This document shows positions 23,505 to 34,507 of a stretch of DNA of 64,000 nucleotides, in pieces (position 1 is the first letter of the stretch; each line of letters opens with the position of its first letter). The notes under the pieces were generated by a model. The model was not told where the DNA came from, made no database searches, and saw only the letters and a list, made by a program, of their open reading frames with translations. This DNA comes from Simmondsia chinensis. Its lineage: Eukaryota; Streptophyta; Magnoliopsida; Caryophyllales; Simmondsiaceae. Where the stretch lies: the NCBI GenBank assembly GCA_018398585.1, contig JAGTTD010000008.1, positions 10,986,501 to 11,050,500 on the forward strand. Direction: 5' to 3'. A program made the position numbers and the translations under genes.

Positions 23505-23999
23505 TATTAAGATTCAAGATTACTCTTGGATCTTAACCTAGGTTGAGATAGTGAGAGTATGAGATAAGGAGAGAATTTAAAGTTTAGATGAGATAAGAAA
23601 TGAAAGGAGATGAGAAGTAGAGAGAGAGATATCAAAGATATCAATTTTCATTCATCAAAGTTATGAGCTCTTCAAGAGAAGCTCTACATACTTATATTAC
23701 TATCCCTAAAGACATCTAGAGATACAATGCATGTGGACCGATGGGCGAACCGACTCAACCAACAACTAACTAACTAGCCGCCACCAATGACCGGTATTGA
23801 CCACTAGCTTGACCTCCGTAGCTAACAAGCTCTAGACTTCTCTTATTACATGGCTTAACCGAAGCTTAAGCTACTAATTACATCAAGACTTAATCTAAAT
23901 ACAATATCAACTAGCTAATACAACTCAATCAGCTATATTCAACACCTTATTACATTTATACTCTATTTCATATGCCCCCCTATTATAAGAATCATAACA
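23505..23999 (-). repeat. Gypsy-type 5' LTR, 495 bp
   Basis: On the minus strand it starts TGTTATGATTCTT at 23999 and ends GAATCTTAATA at 23505, an imperfect inverted repeat. The next sequence on the right (24000) is Reina-like pol, so this element sits within or against that pol. The matching left flank is lost. Confidence 0.8.
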
Positions 24000-25340
24000 A
24001 GTTGTTTGCTATATCTCCTACTGGACATGGAGACTTTCTTCAACATGAAGTTAGAGGTTTGATTGAATATTTTGAGGACTTGTTTGAACATCTAAAGGCA
24101 TTATCCCCTAAGAGACATTTAGACCATGCTATTCCTCTTATGCCTAATTCAAAGCCTGTTAAGCTAAGGCCTCGCAAGTATCCCAATGCTCAGAAGACTA
24201 ACTTTGGGAGGCAGGTAGATGAGCTGCTCAAGACAAGCTTTGTGAGGCAAAGTCACAGCCCATTTGCTTCTCCAATCATTGTAGTTAAGAAGAGAGATGG
24301 CACGGTTAGGATGTGTGTAGACTACCAGCTGCTTAATTCCTTGATTGCGAAAGATAAGTTCCCAATTCCTGTCATAGATGATCTGTTGGATGAGCTACAT
24401 GGAGCTAGTATCTTTTCCAAGCTTGATCTAAGGCAAGGGTATCATCAAATTAGAGTATTGGAGCAAGATGTGTACAAGACTACTTTCAGGACACATCATA
24501 GACAATTTGAGTTTGTGGTTACGCCTTTTGGCTTAACTAATGCTCCACCTACATTTCAAGTAGTGATGAATGATGCCTTCAAGCAGTTCTTAAGGAAATT
24601 TGCATTGTTTTTCTTCAATGATAATGTGATCTATAGCTCTTCACTTGAAGACCATTTGATACATCTAAAGGAAGTCTTCTTAACCATGCGCAATCATAAG
24701 CTATATGAAAAATTGGTTAATTGTTCTTTTCCACATACCCAATTGGAGTATTTGGGCCATGTTATTTCTCAACAAGGAATCTCTATTGATCCCTCTAAAG
24801 TTCAAGAGTGAAAGAGTGGCCTGAGCCAGTGACTTTGAATCAATTGCGAGGTTTTTTGGGCTTGACTAGTTATCATCGGAAGTTTGTTGCATGTTATGGT
24901 TCCATAGCCAAACCCTTAACTAAATTATTGAAGAAAGACTCATTCTAGTGGTCAGAGAAAGCCCAAGCTGCATTTGAGGCCTTGAAGTCTGCAATGTGTG
25001 GAGCTCCAGTTGTAGCTACGTCGGATTTTGCTGCTGAGTTCATCGTGGAGACAGATGCTTATGGGAATGGAATTAGGGCTATTTTGTCTCAAAAGGGAAG
25101 GCCAATAGCCTACCTTTGTCAGGCTTTGAGTCCTAAACATCAAGCATTATCCACGTATGAGAAAGAATACTTAGCAATTTTGCTGGCGGTGGATAGATGG
25201 AGACATTACTTGGATGGACATCGATTTAGGATCAAGACCGATCATCAAAGTTTAAAGCACCTTCTTGAACAGAAAATTGTGACAAGGATTTACAAGAAGG
25301 GGTTGATGAACATGTTAGGGCTTGATTATGTCATTGAGTA
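24000..25340 (+). pseudogene. Chromovirus reverse transcriptase and RNase H
   Basis: 24000-24811 is open: LKALSPKRHLDHAIPL, FASPIIVVKKRDGTVRMCVDY, FPIPVIDDLLDELHGA, FSKLDLRQGYHQIR and FGLTNAPPTFQ, in family order. The catalytic FFDD is FFND: the first Asp codon is AAT at 24617-24619, which alone should abolish activity. A frameshift near 24806 precedes the thumb (FLGLTSYHRKFV). A TAG at 24946-24948 sits where the family has Gln. RNase H follows at 24982-25341 (VETDAYGNGI, LSTYEKEYLAILLAV, KTDHQSLKHLLEQK) with acidic residues in place, ending at a TAG after LDYVIE. Confidence 0.85.
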
Positions 25341-26860
25341 GAATAGACGAAAACAAAATGCTACAGCTGGTGCGTTGCCATACAGATTAGAGGACTGTGA
25401 GAAAGGTTCTTGTGGAGCAATATCTGTGATACTTACAACTTGGATCAAAGAGGTGTACAGATCCTATGAAGAAGATCCTTTTGCACAAGATTCCATTACA
25501 GCATTCAGTGTGAGCAGAACAAGCCAGGCTATTGCTGATGTAGATATTTCTTGGGTGAAAGGTGTCATTCGGCTGAAAAGCAAGTTGTACATTGGCTCTT
25601 CCACTGATTTAAGGCAATAGATTATTAATGCTTCCCATGATTCAACCTGGGGAGGTCATTCAGGAGTGGAAGGCACTTATCAAAGGCTTAAGGCTTACTT
25701 CAGTCGGACATGAATGAAGAAATCAGTGATTGAATTTGTTCAAGCCTTTGAAGTTAGTCAACAAACTAAGGTTGGTGATCATAGGTATCAAGGTCTCCTT
25801 CAACCTTTACCTATTTCGGAGGGTACTTGGAAAAATATAAGCATGGACTTTATTGAAGGATTGCCTAAGTAAGAAGGTAAAGAGGTAATTTGGGTTCTAG
25901 TTGATCAGTTTACCAAATTTAGTCATTTTGTTGGGCTGGCCAGACCTATAACAGCTAAGAAGTTGGAGAGGAGTTTCTTGGATAACATTTACAAGCTTCA
26001 TGGCTTGACATTGTCCATTGTATCAGATCGAGATAGGATCTTTACCAGCCATTTTTAGAAGGAATTGTTCAATCTTATGGAAACAACATTGGCTCTTAGT
26101 TCATCATATCATCCTCAAACCGATGGGCAAACCGAAAGAGTCAATTAATGTATTGAACAACACCTTAGGAGCATGGTGTTTACTCATCCGAAAGTGCGGA
26201 GCAAGTGGTTATCCTTAGCAGAACACTGGTACAACACACATGCTCATGCTTCCATTGGGACTACTCCATTAAAAGCCCTATATGGTTATGATCCTCTAAC
26301 ACCAATGATGCTGCAAGGACTTGTGTCATATGTTCCTGAAGTTACTGACTTGGTGCTACAGAGGAGGCAATTGATGCAATTATTGATAGACAATCATCAT
26401 CAAGCTCAAGCAAGAATGAAGTTATATGCTGACAGAAGCGTGTGGATAGACATTTTGAGGTTGGAGATATGGTTTATCTGAAATTGCATCCTCACTGACA
26501 AGCAACCCTGGCTGTGAGGAAGAATTTGAAGTTGTGTGCAAGGTTTTTTTGGCTTTATAAGATCCTTAAGAAGATTGGCAAAGTAGCTTACAGGCTTGAA
26601 TTACCTCCTTACTCATACATTCATCCTTTTTTTCATGTATCCCTCCTCAAGAAACAGGTGAAAAAGGGTCATGGAAGCTCACTTCAACCTCCGGACATTG
26701 GCTCAAATGGATGCTTACATCTTTAACCTACTACTGTGCTTGATTCACTTGAAGTAAAGTTCGGTGAAAGATCATTTCAAGAAGTTCGGGTGTAATGGGC
26801 CAACTTGGATGAGCAAGATGCAACTTGGGAAAAGTTTAAATTCCTGAAGAGTCAATTTCC
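25341..26860 (+). pseudogene. Chromovirus integrase with chromodomain-like C-terminus
   Basis: The N-terminal zinc region lies near 25540-25740 with stops (TAG at 25618-25620 in the LRQQ context, TGA near 25711). Catalytic core: VLVDQFTKFSHF, IVSDRDRIFTSHF then TAG (26056-26058, expected Trp), and HPQTDGQTERVN then TAA (26146-26148, expected Gln), so D, D and E are all readable. 26173-26481 and 26514-26726 carry the C-terminal part (SLAEHWYNTHAHASIGTTPLKALYG; ILKKIGKVAYRLELPP; HVSLLKK). The last segment, WANLDEQDATWEKFKFLKSQ at 26796-26855, is chromodomain-like, as expected for chromoviruses, where it targets integration to marked chromatin. Most in-frame stops fit C-to-T changes. Confidence 0.8.
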
Positions 26861-26905
26861 TTCTTTCCATTCTTAAGGACAAAAGCGTTTTCAAGAGGGG
26901 AGGAA

Positions 26906-27320
26906 TGTTATGATATGAAGAGATTGGAGTTAAGAAGCTGTTATTTTGTTGTTGTTTTGTATTATGTAATGAGGCTTAGTGAAGTGCTGCATTTTATCAT
27001 TGCATTGTATTGCCTTTAGCTAGTGGTTGGTGCCAAGGGGTTGTATTTGGTAGTTAAGTTGGTTATTAGTCAAGCTTTGGTCAATAGTGGCAGCTTGGGT
27101 TTAATAAGTCGTTTTAAGCTTGGTCTTGATACAATGTAGTTAGATCAAGTATAAGTAGCTCAATCTCTTGTAATGCCAATTCATGCAATGAAAAGATTAT
27201 ACTAATCTCTTTGATATATCTTCTCTTTATCATCTAATTCTCTCCATTGTCTCATCTCCTTCACTTCTCTTCTCATATATACTCTCTCTTATACAAGGTT
27301 AATCTTCTAGTTCATCTAGA
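26906..27320 (+). repeat. Gypsy-type 3' LTR, right end uncertain
   Basis: Begins TGTTATGATATG directly after GAGGGGAGGAA. TATA-like GTATAAGTAG at 27149-27158. By comparison with the LTR at 11207-11681, where the same box is 150 bp from the end, this LTR should end near 27300-27340, but no clear CA end with matching inverted repeat is visible; it may be slightly truncated. Confidence 0.65.
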
Positions 27321-27453
27321 GGTTTAAAACAATCAAGCCCTTAAAAAAGAAGCTCTTTCACTTGATTGTGAACTAAATGACTCAACCAACCAACTGTTTC
27401 CAAGGAATCCTTAGTGAGGATTAGCACTCAACTCCAAAATTTTTTTTTGTTTT

Positions 27454-28950
27454 TCAAAAGAGATGTTGGCTGTACATGCTACTCATTTGTAATCTTTCAT
27501 TTATATGTAAGCCATGTACTCTTTCCATAACTAATGAAATACACATTTTGTTCGATATCTCTGTCAGATTGGCGGTTCTTTTCTTATCTTTTTGCCTTAA
27601 TTTAAGGACTATGAGGTTGATCCTCAAGCCATTCATGCTGAAATTGGGCCGTACCTCTAGGAATCTATACTTAAGAACTTTCTTGTTAGAAGCATAGATG
27701 GATGACACATACTTCATTAGGAACCTGCCATTGATAGCCCTCGAGTGAGTTCTTCCATCTAGATTTTGGAGTAAATAGGCATTACCTCCAAATACCTCTA
27801 TAACTCTAAATGGGCCCCGCTAGTTTGGGGACCATTTCCCAAAGGCATGATCTTTGTAGCCAACGGGTAAAATCACTTTCCAGACTAAATCCCCTAAGTT
27901 AAAAGACCTAGGCTTTACCTTTTTGTCTTAGGCTATGGCTACCCTCTTCTTTTGTGTCTCCAACTTATGAAGGGCATCAAGCCTTACTTGGTCTAAATCC
28001 GGGAGCTTGTCCATCACGGACTTCCTATACTCAAGTTTAGAACACCTCCCTTGATGAGCTAGTCTAATAGACTGAACAATTACTTCCATTGGGCACGCAC
28101 CATGGCCATACATCAAATGGAGGGAAGTTCTAGTTGAATCTCATTTAGATGTCTTGTAAGCTCAAAGGGTATCTAGCAGCAATTCATGCCACTTCCTGAA
28201 ATTATCCTCAATCATCTTTTCAATGTTAGCGTTCAGAATCTTGTTAGTTGATACTGCTTAGCCATTAGCCTGGGCATAATAAGGTGTTGAGTTCAAGATT
28301 TCTATGTGAAAACTCTAGGTGAACTCCTTAAGTAAGCTCAGCTCCATCAAACACTCTATCTTGGTCCAACCTAATGATCTGTGTGATACCAAACCTGCAT
28401 AGGATGTACTCCTTAATAAAGCTAGTCACATCCTGCTGATTGATGTTCCTGTATGGCTTAGGCTCCACTAATTTTGTGAAATAGTCAATGACTTCAAGAA
28501 TGTAAAGTGTTGTTTACTAGAGGAGGGTTAATCTCCCCTTTAATGTTTATTGCTCAACTTCTAAATGGCTATGGTTTAACAGTAGCATGCATCTTAGTAG
28601 CAGGGAATCTTGGAACATGTCCATGTGTTTGGCATGCTTTGCATCCCTTGGCATACTTTATGCAATCATCTATCGTTGATGGCACGTAGTAGCCATAATG
28701 CATAATGAGCTAATGCATTTTGTTGCCAGCTAGATGGGATCCATAGATACCCTCATAGGCTCTTGCCATGACTAGCACTGCTTCGTCCAAGTCAACGCAC
28801 TTTAGAAGCATTCCATTAGTGTCCTTTTTATATAACTCACTAGACTCACCATCAAGATGGAATATGTGGGCTCTCATTTTCATCTTTCTGCCCCTAATGT
28901 AATCTTGAGACTTCTTCAAGTAATCCACCAAAAGGTTTCCTCCACTCTTC
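27454..28950 (-). pseudogene. Tat-like integrase
   Basis: The C-terminal part is clear on the minus strand at 27450-27920: GDLVWKVILPVGYKDHAFG, GKWSPN, GPFRV, GNAYLLQNLDGR and AINGRFL. The core lies at about 28000-28650 with stops. At 28640-28690 the decayed zinc-binding part includes the YGYY and KGCKACQ region, and 28710-28931 holds the linker before it (MRAHIFHLDGESSELYKK). Many stops. Typical of Tat/Retand-group gypsy elements, which end in this kind of GKWxPNxEGP tail. Confidence 0.65.
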
Positions 28951-28959
28951 TTATTGACT

Positions 28960-29800
28960 TAGGAGAGTTTGATTCGCCTCATAATACTCTAATTATCTAT
29001 CTGGCGTGCATACACTTATGAGGACAAACGAATTAGTGTACTCGATGTCATGATCTAGAACCATAGTTTTGATGACCATGGTTTCTTCACACCAAGTCCT
29101 AGGAAATTTGTATCCAGATGCCAACTGAGCCAAGTCATTATTTTCCTTACTTTGTCCCTGGGAATATGTTTGAACTGCACATGATCGAATTTACCTAATA
29201 GCTTTTATGCTATTGACAGGTATCGATTCGAGGTATCACTCAAACATTGGAATTCCCCTTGATGGTAACACTAAGCACTTGCATTTTTATGAGAGTTTGA
29301 AGGCTAATAATCAATGCCTTACACTCTGCCATATTCTTGGAACGTCTACCCAACAAGGTGACAACCAATTTAGTGATGATCCCATCAAGGGATTCTATCA
29401 CAATTGCAACTCTAACACTTGAATTGGTCCTCTAACCATCAAATAATAGTTCCCAAGGAGCCACTTCTACCACTAGAAGTTGATCTGGCTCATTGTTTAG
29501 GGCAGTATGGATGTTTGGGTGGTTAGCTGAAAAGTTTGCCAAAGCTTGTTCCTTTATTGAATTTTATGAGACATTAAGCAACTCAAACTGAAGTAGAGTT
29601 AGGCTCCACTAGTTCAGTCTCCCTCTTGGAAATGGTCTACCTAGCATGTAATTTGTGGACATCTGTCCAGGCAACTACGTATATAGTAAACGCCAAGAAA
29701 TTACATCTCAATTTTTTTAATGCATAGAATAATGACAGACACAATTTTTCATGTAACTAATACTTTATTTCACATTCATTTAGGGAACAACTAAGGTAGA
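28960..29800 (-). pseudogene. Tat-like RNase H (element-type plus archaeal-type domain region)
   Basis: The minus strand at 29207-29440 reads GDGIVIESLDGI, NMAECKALIINLQTLIKM and TIKGNSN. This corresponds to the second (archaeal-type) RNase H found in Tat elements, where NMAEYEAL and the preceding IxSPDG block are conserved. The usual RNase H expected to its right (about 29.45-30.1 kb) is poorly preserved, with a 39-bp direct duplication at 29943-30020. Confidence 0.55.
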
Positions 29801-29942
29801 ACGGCGCTTGTTCAAAACCTTGCTCATTGTCTTATATACGCAAACAACTAATAGATTTCTCAGAAGCAGAGATATATATCATGAAATTTTTTTCCTACTT
29901 TGGCATAATAAGTATGGGCGTCCTAATCAAGCATTCCTTGAT

Positions 29943-30020
29943 GTCCTTCAAGGTTTCTTAGCACGATTCCTCCATCTTGAAGTCCTCCAAGGTTTCCTGG
30001 CATGACTCCTCCATCTTGAA
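29943..30020. repeat. 39-bp tandem duplication in Tat-like pol
   Basis: Two head-to-tail copies of a 39-bp unit starting GTCCTTCAAGGTTTC and GTCCTCCAAGGTTTC, four mismatches by eye, followed by the start of a third. The unit is a whole number of codons, but the region already has stops, so it is most simply replication slippage. Confidence 0.8.
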
Positions 30021-30129
30021 GTCCTTCTCAAACTTGAGTCTTAACAGTGGAGAGAAGAGTTTTGTTTTTCTTACGACATTTGAGATAAAATGTCTTAGCA
30101 AGTTAACCTGCCCAAGGAAGCATTGAAGC

Positions 30130-30720
30130 TCCTTTTTGTTTGATGGTGGCTTGGCCTGTTGGATGGCCTTAGTTTAATTAATATCCATCTCGATGCCCCT
30201 TTGGTGTACCAGAATACCAAAAATGTTTTCTGCTTGTATGCCAAAAGCACATATTAATGGATTCATCTTGAGGTTATGGGCCTTCATTCGAAGGAACGCA
30301 CCCCTCAATTCTTCCAAGTGTTTAACTTGGGACTTGGATTTGACCATGATTTTGTCTATGTAGACTTCCATGGTCTTCCCAAATGAGGTCATCAAAGATT
30401 ATGTTCATAGGTCTGTAGTAGGTGGCACCAGCGTTCTTTTGGCTAAATGGCATAATCACCCACTCAAATGTCCCCGGACATCTAAATGATGTCTTGTGAG
30501 TATCCTCCAAAGCAATCATAACCTTGTAGTACCTACAGCAGCCATCCATAAAGGAAAAAACCTCATGCCCTAATGCTAAGTCAATGAGTATATCGATGAT
30601 AGGCATTGGTTATTCGTCCTTTGGGGTGGTTGCATTCAAATAATCTAAAATCAATAGACCCTGATTTTGCAATTTTTTTTAAATGACAAGGACAGTATTT
30701 GCCACCTGGCAGTTCTGAAG
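30130..30720 (-). pseudogene. Tat-like reverse transcriptase, catalytic residue lost
   Basis: Minus strand 30606-30322 reads IIDILIDLALGHEVFSFMDG, KTSFRCPGTFEWVIMPF, KNAGATYYRPMN, then after a frameshift MEVYIDKIMVKSKSQVKHLEEL (30174-30395) and FGILVHQRGIEMDINK. The order is that of Tat-group RT. The catalytic YVDD is YIDK (about 30350-30363): the second Asp is Lys, incompatible with polymerase activity. A short stretch before 30606 with the LIDYF region continues to about 30720. Confidence 0.75.
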
Positions 30721-31810
30721 AATTTGGCCTATAGGAGTCTCTTAATCTCTTCCTCGACCGAATCGGAGACTTCTAAGGACATCCTTCTCTGGGCCTGAAG
30801 GATGGACCATGGTCCTGGATTAATAGGAAGCCCATGCTCAACCACATTTCTGTCTAGGCCATGCATAAGCAAAGCAGTCCCTAATTCATGAATCAAAGTT
30901 AACTACACCACTCTCGGCTCCTCAGAAAGCAGAGTGCTCAGATAAGTAGGTCTTGGGTCTTCTGTTGAACCCAAATTAACCTCAAGGAGGAGATCTTAGA
31001 CTTCCGCCCTTGGATCCTCCATCTTGGCTAGAGCTGCTCTTAAGTCAGAGAGCTCTAGCTCGTTTTCATATACTATTTGGACTTGGAAACCATTGAATGA
31101 CTACTCAGTCCAGAGCCGATCCTCAACATGCTAGGCCACGAACCTTGCTAATGCTGAAGAAATGGCCTCTAAGGCCATTAAAGGGAGGTCTTGGTGCCTT
31201 CGCATTGGGGTTCTAAAGTGCTTTGGAAGACCTCTTCATAAAGAAGGGAATTCATGCAATCCTAGAAGTTAGAGTCTTCAGACTCAACAATTGCTTAACC
31301 AACCTCAGCTTCAGTTAGTGGGCCTTCAAGGATGGCTATCATGTCCTACTTTTGGGCTGATTTTGGAGTGGTCCTTTTGACGTTAAGAGGTCCCATGCCA
31401 ACTTCTTAGAATTTTGCCATAACCCAGTTGAAGCAAGCCATGAATGGCATGTACATGCCACAACCACCTCATGTTTGTCATGGTTCCAGAAGATTAGCAA
31501 GAGAGATGAAGTGAAGATGGTACAATAATTAGCATGTAGTTAATTTCTACAGAGCAAAGCGTCATAGCTCAAGGACATTTCCACCACTAAGAAAGTTGTG
31601 AGCTTACTTAAGTCGCCAGCAATTAAGTCAATCGAGATGATTCCTTCGGATTTGGCAGTACGTCTTGAAAAGCCTTAAGATGGCCACATCTGTAGTGATT
31701 AAGTCTTCTTAGGATATACCAGTTACCCGCAACATATATGAAGGAAACTTGTTCATGGCAGCACCATTATCCACCAAGACCCCTTTTACTAGAATGACAT
31801 CAAATTTGGC
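30721..31810 (-). pseudogene. Tat-like protease C-terminal part and protease-RT spacer
   Basis: Minus strand at 31720-31810 reads VILVKGVLVDNGAAMNKFPSYML, matching the Tat-group protease form VLVDxG[AS]xxN with DNG in place of D[ST]G. The spacer that follows (about 1 kb) has no long open frame and I see no further domain. The N-terminal side of the protease lies across the nested insertion at 53971-54330. Confidence 0.6.
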
Positions 31811-32263
31811 TGTTGTGACTTAAGACAATTCTTGAATCATAACAGAGGTTAGGACAAGAAATAGAGTTTAGAAGAGAATTAGAGAATATAGATGAGAAGT
31901 AAAGAGGATATGAGACGAGAGGAGAAATATCTTGTCAATATCATTCAATAATCCCTTACAATGATGAACCTCCCCTATTTATGTAATCCCTATTTATATA
32001 ATCAAGCTCAAGTTAGAATCACAAGAAAAATATCTGGCTATGATATGCTCCTGGATAACTACCAACCAACATAAACCCCTAATAATTCACCTTGACATGA
32101 CTTAAACTAACACTTAAGCAACCTACTTGACATCAATTACCAATTACGGTTGATTATACTAATTAACTAATCTAATGACTTAAACTACTCTATTACAACA
32201 TTGATTACAACCTTGACTTATTAGTAATTAATTCCATATGCCCTATCTTTTAGAACCATAACA
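31811..32263 (-). repeat. Gypsy-type 3' LTR, 453 bp
   Basis: Plus-strand ends TGTTGTGACT and AACCATAACA. Minus-strand TATA box TATATAAATAG at 31990-32000. A polypurine tract (minus strand AAGGGGGGAGTAT) lies immediately upstream at 32264-32279. Confidence 0.8.
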
Positions 32264-34197
32264 ATACTCCCCCCTTAAGGGATTCTTGTCTTCAAGGATC
32301 TTATTAAAGACCATTGTGGCTTGAAGGACTCTTATGGATGCTGTAAGCTTCTGAAATGCAGCTATAAGGGAGCGAGTTGTTGCCAGATTGCTTGTATTGT
32401 TACAGTATATTACAGCCATGTGAGTTGTTACATCATTTCGTTGTCCTCAGCTACACCCATGTGGATAAACAACTTACAAATATCCTCCCAATTGCAAGGT
32501 GTCACCTTGGAGTCCTTAGAGTTATTGATGAATGCATGAAGTCTCTTGGTGTTCTTGATTCCACTAAGCTTTACTGAATTAGTAGCAGTAACAACACCAA
32601 TTAGCTTCTCCTCAACTTGCTTGGATGCCTTAGTGATCCAAGAATCGGATTGAGACCTTTCAAATGCTCCAAACACAACCTTCGTCTCACGTTATAGATT
32701 AGAGTATCATCTTTGAAAGCCCCTTGCATCGGATATAGGGAGCAAAACACACTGAGGCCTACCACGGTCTTGCCAGAATAACCAAACTTTGGATGCATGC
32801 AACTCAACAACTTGCCTGCTCTTGCTCAAAACAGCCATCGCTCATGATGATTAGCTTGAAAATCAGCATCTAATATTGAGATTTTCCCTCTATTTTCAGT
32901 AATCACTATTTGTTTGAACATCAACCACAAAATTTCAGTAGGTCTCACCCCTAGTTGTACTTTTGAGATAACTCTTCATTCCTTGCTTGCACAATCTTAA
33001 CTGGAACTTCCAATTTTTGTTGAGATCCCATTGTTTTGCTGTCATTCATCCTCGACAACATGTTGAACTACTATTTTATGCTTTCATTGGATGTCCTGCA
33101 GCAACATCGCCTTGGAAACTCATCTCCAAATGAGTGTTTGCATGCATTGGAGAAGTAGCAGATTGAATCTATGCTAAATTTGATGACACCACAGCAGTAA
33201 CAGCCCTTTCCTTTGCTGAATTTTAGTGTATTGTAGGGATAACAAATTGATTTGCTGCTAAACTTAATCCATTGTAGCTGGAAATATCCCTTTTCTTTGC
33301 TATCATGATAGTTCTTTTGATCGAAGAATATGCTCTAATTCTATTAATTGACAACATAATCACTTTAAGCGGCATCAGTTTCACATCCTTGAGCGTATTT
33401 AGCTTGTTAAGAAGCACTTTGTTAGACTTGAGAAGCAGAAAATCAAGAGGTCTTCCATGTTAAACCACGATTGGATTCTCCATTGAACTTAATCTCTTGC
33501 CTGAATAACATTTCTTGTAATTTAAGTGAATAAGCAAACTAATCTCACAACCTTGCTGCAATGTGAACTTCAATTGCAACTTTTTGATGCTCAAGATCTC
33601 GATCCGCACCTTTGATTTGATTTTAGCGACATCCGATGGTTCTACACTTTGCACATCGGGCGGTAACGTTCTCATTTCGATTGTAATGCACTTATTTTAG
33701 CCTGAATTGGAGTTGATCTTGCTGAAATTGCCACTTCCAGCCTGAATTTACTCCAGATCCTATTGAAGCTGCGCTTGAATCATGAGCTGATACACCTTGC
33801 CAACTACATTGATCTTACACTTGATTAACTCCTAAAGCAACACTAAGCTCCTCCTTCTTGGATCAAGAGGCCTTAGTTGTGCATGATTTGTTAATTTGTT
33901 AATCACATTTGTGCTCAACACTTGTGATTCCAAATTAATCACACTTGGCTAAATTGAATTCCAATCAGCCACTGGCTTTTTATTCAGCTGCTGATCAACC
34001 TTCTTAGGCTATAAAATTGATTCTATGAGCTGATCTTGCTTGATGTTTGCATTACATGACAGTACAACTGGAGTAAACTTATCATTCCTTACTTGAACAA
34101 TATTGTTTGGAATTACCTGACCATGTGTGTCCAAGGCTTGCTGTTGCTCCAAGTCATCATGAACATCAAAGTGTGTTACTGTAATATCAACTTAATT
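32264..34197 (-). pseudogene. Decayed internal region, unrecognised coding content
   Basis: Short open pieces on the minus strand (33460-33675, starting RTLPPDVQSVEP; 33223-33417; 32601-32810; 32428-32676 with NNSKDSKVTPCNWEDICKLF) separated by stops. I recognise no family. The last codons before the polypurine tract (LEDKNPLRGE, about 32270-32300) resemble the chromovirus pol terminus and the ends of the other non-autonomous elements here. A weak echo of the LPPDPGED block exists at the start of the 33460-33675 piece, too weak to claim homology. Confidence 0.4.
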
Positions 34198-34507
34198 CAC
34201 TACAAGATTCATCTTGATCATAACCTAGGCGAGAGAAGAGGTAAGATGAGAAGAGAAGTGAAAGAGATAAGAAATATAGAGATAGAGATTTATGAGAAAG
34301 AGAAATCAAGATATTATTTCATTCATTAAATGATTCTTACATGGTAGACATGTATTTATACCAATACAATCAAGAACACTTAACAATGAATCGAGTCACT
34401 TCATCTTAACTACCGACCGACTTACTAACTAAAACAGCTGCCAAAATGGACTTAAGCAAGGACAAGCAACCACCAAAGACAGCCTTTAATTTCAACTCCG
34501 GTCATGA
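34198..34507 (-). repeat. Reina-like 3' LTR, interrupted at its upstream edge
   Basis: Matches 52181-52525 along its length. Minus-strand TATA box TATAAATAC around 34350-34358. On the minus strand the LTR should start TGTCATGACC; its first two bases lie beyond the CACTA insertion at 36424-36425. Confidence 0.75.

Larger units (their letters stand above)
20668..23999 (-). mobile_element. Non-autonomous gypsy-type element with uncharacterised coding region
   Basis: On the minus strand: 5' LTR (23999-23505), iMet primer-binding site, an internal region of about 2.4 kb, polypurine tract (AAAAGGAGGGAG, plus 21086-21104) and a 3' LTR cut short at 20668. The two LTRs are alike throughout their shared part with few differences. 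The interior has no RT, RNase H, protease or integrase motif. It encodes a decayed protein related to that at 60.4-62.5 kb. The element must have used enzymes from another gypsy family; the shared LTR ends and primer site point to chromovirus-like partners. Confidence 0.75.
24000..27320 (+). mobile_element. Reina-like chromovirus, 5' truncated
   Basis: Begins in the stretch before RT and continues through RT, RNase H, integrase and a chromodomain-like tail to a polypurine tract (26893-26905) and 3' LTR (from 26906). 5' LTR, gag and protease are missing; the left side is the non-autonomous element at 20668-23999. Reina-like is my reading of the motif set and the C-terminal tail; another chromovirus clade is possible. 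Confidence 0.75.
27321..31810 (-). mobile_element. Tat-like gypsy element, 3' part (pol)
   Basis: Minus strand. Contains, from right to left, the protease end, a long spacer, RT, RNase H and integrase. It is interrupted at 31810/31811 by a 22-kb nested insertion and continues at 53971. The duplicated TTGGC (31806-31810) / TTAGC (53971-53975), and the fact that the protease frame reads on across the two flanks once the insertion and one copy of the repeat are ignored, show that both pieces are one element. No 3' LTR is visible; the left edge abuts the LTR of the Reina-like element. Confidence 0.75.

Noticed and set aside
11207..27320. Single gypsy element from the 5' LTR at 11207 to the 3' LTR at 26906 split by two insertions
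   Set aside because: Attractive, but apart from the ends and the TATA decamer the two LTRs do not align well by eye and the box lies 324 versus 243 bp from the start. Kept as two elements.
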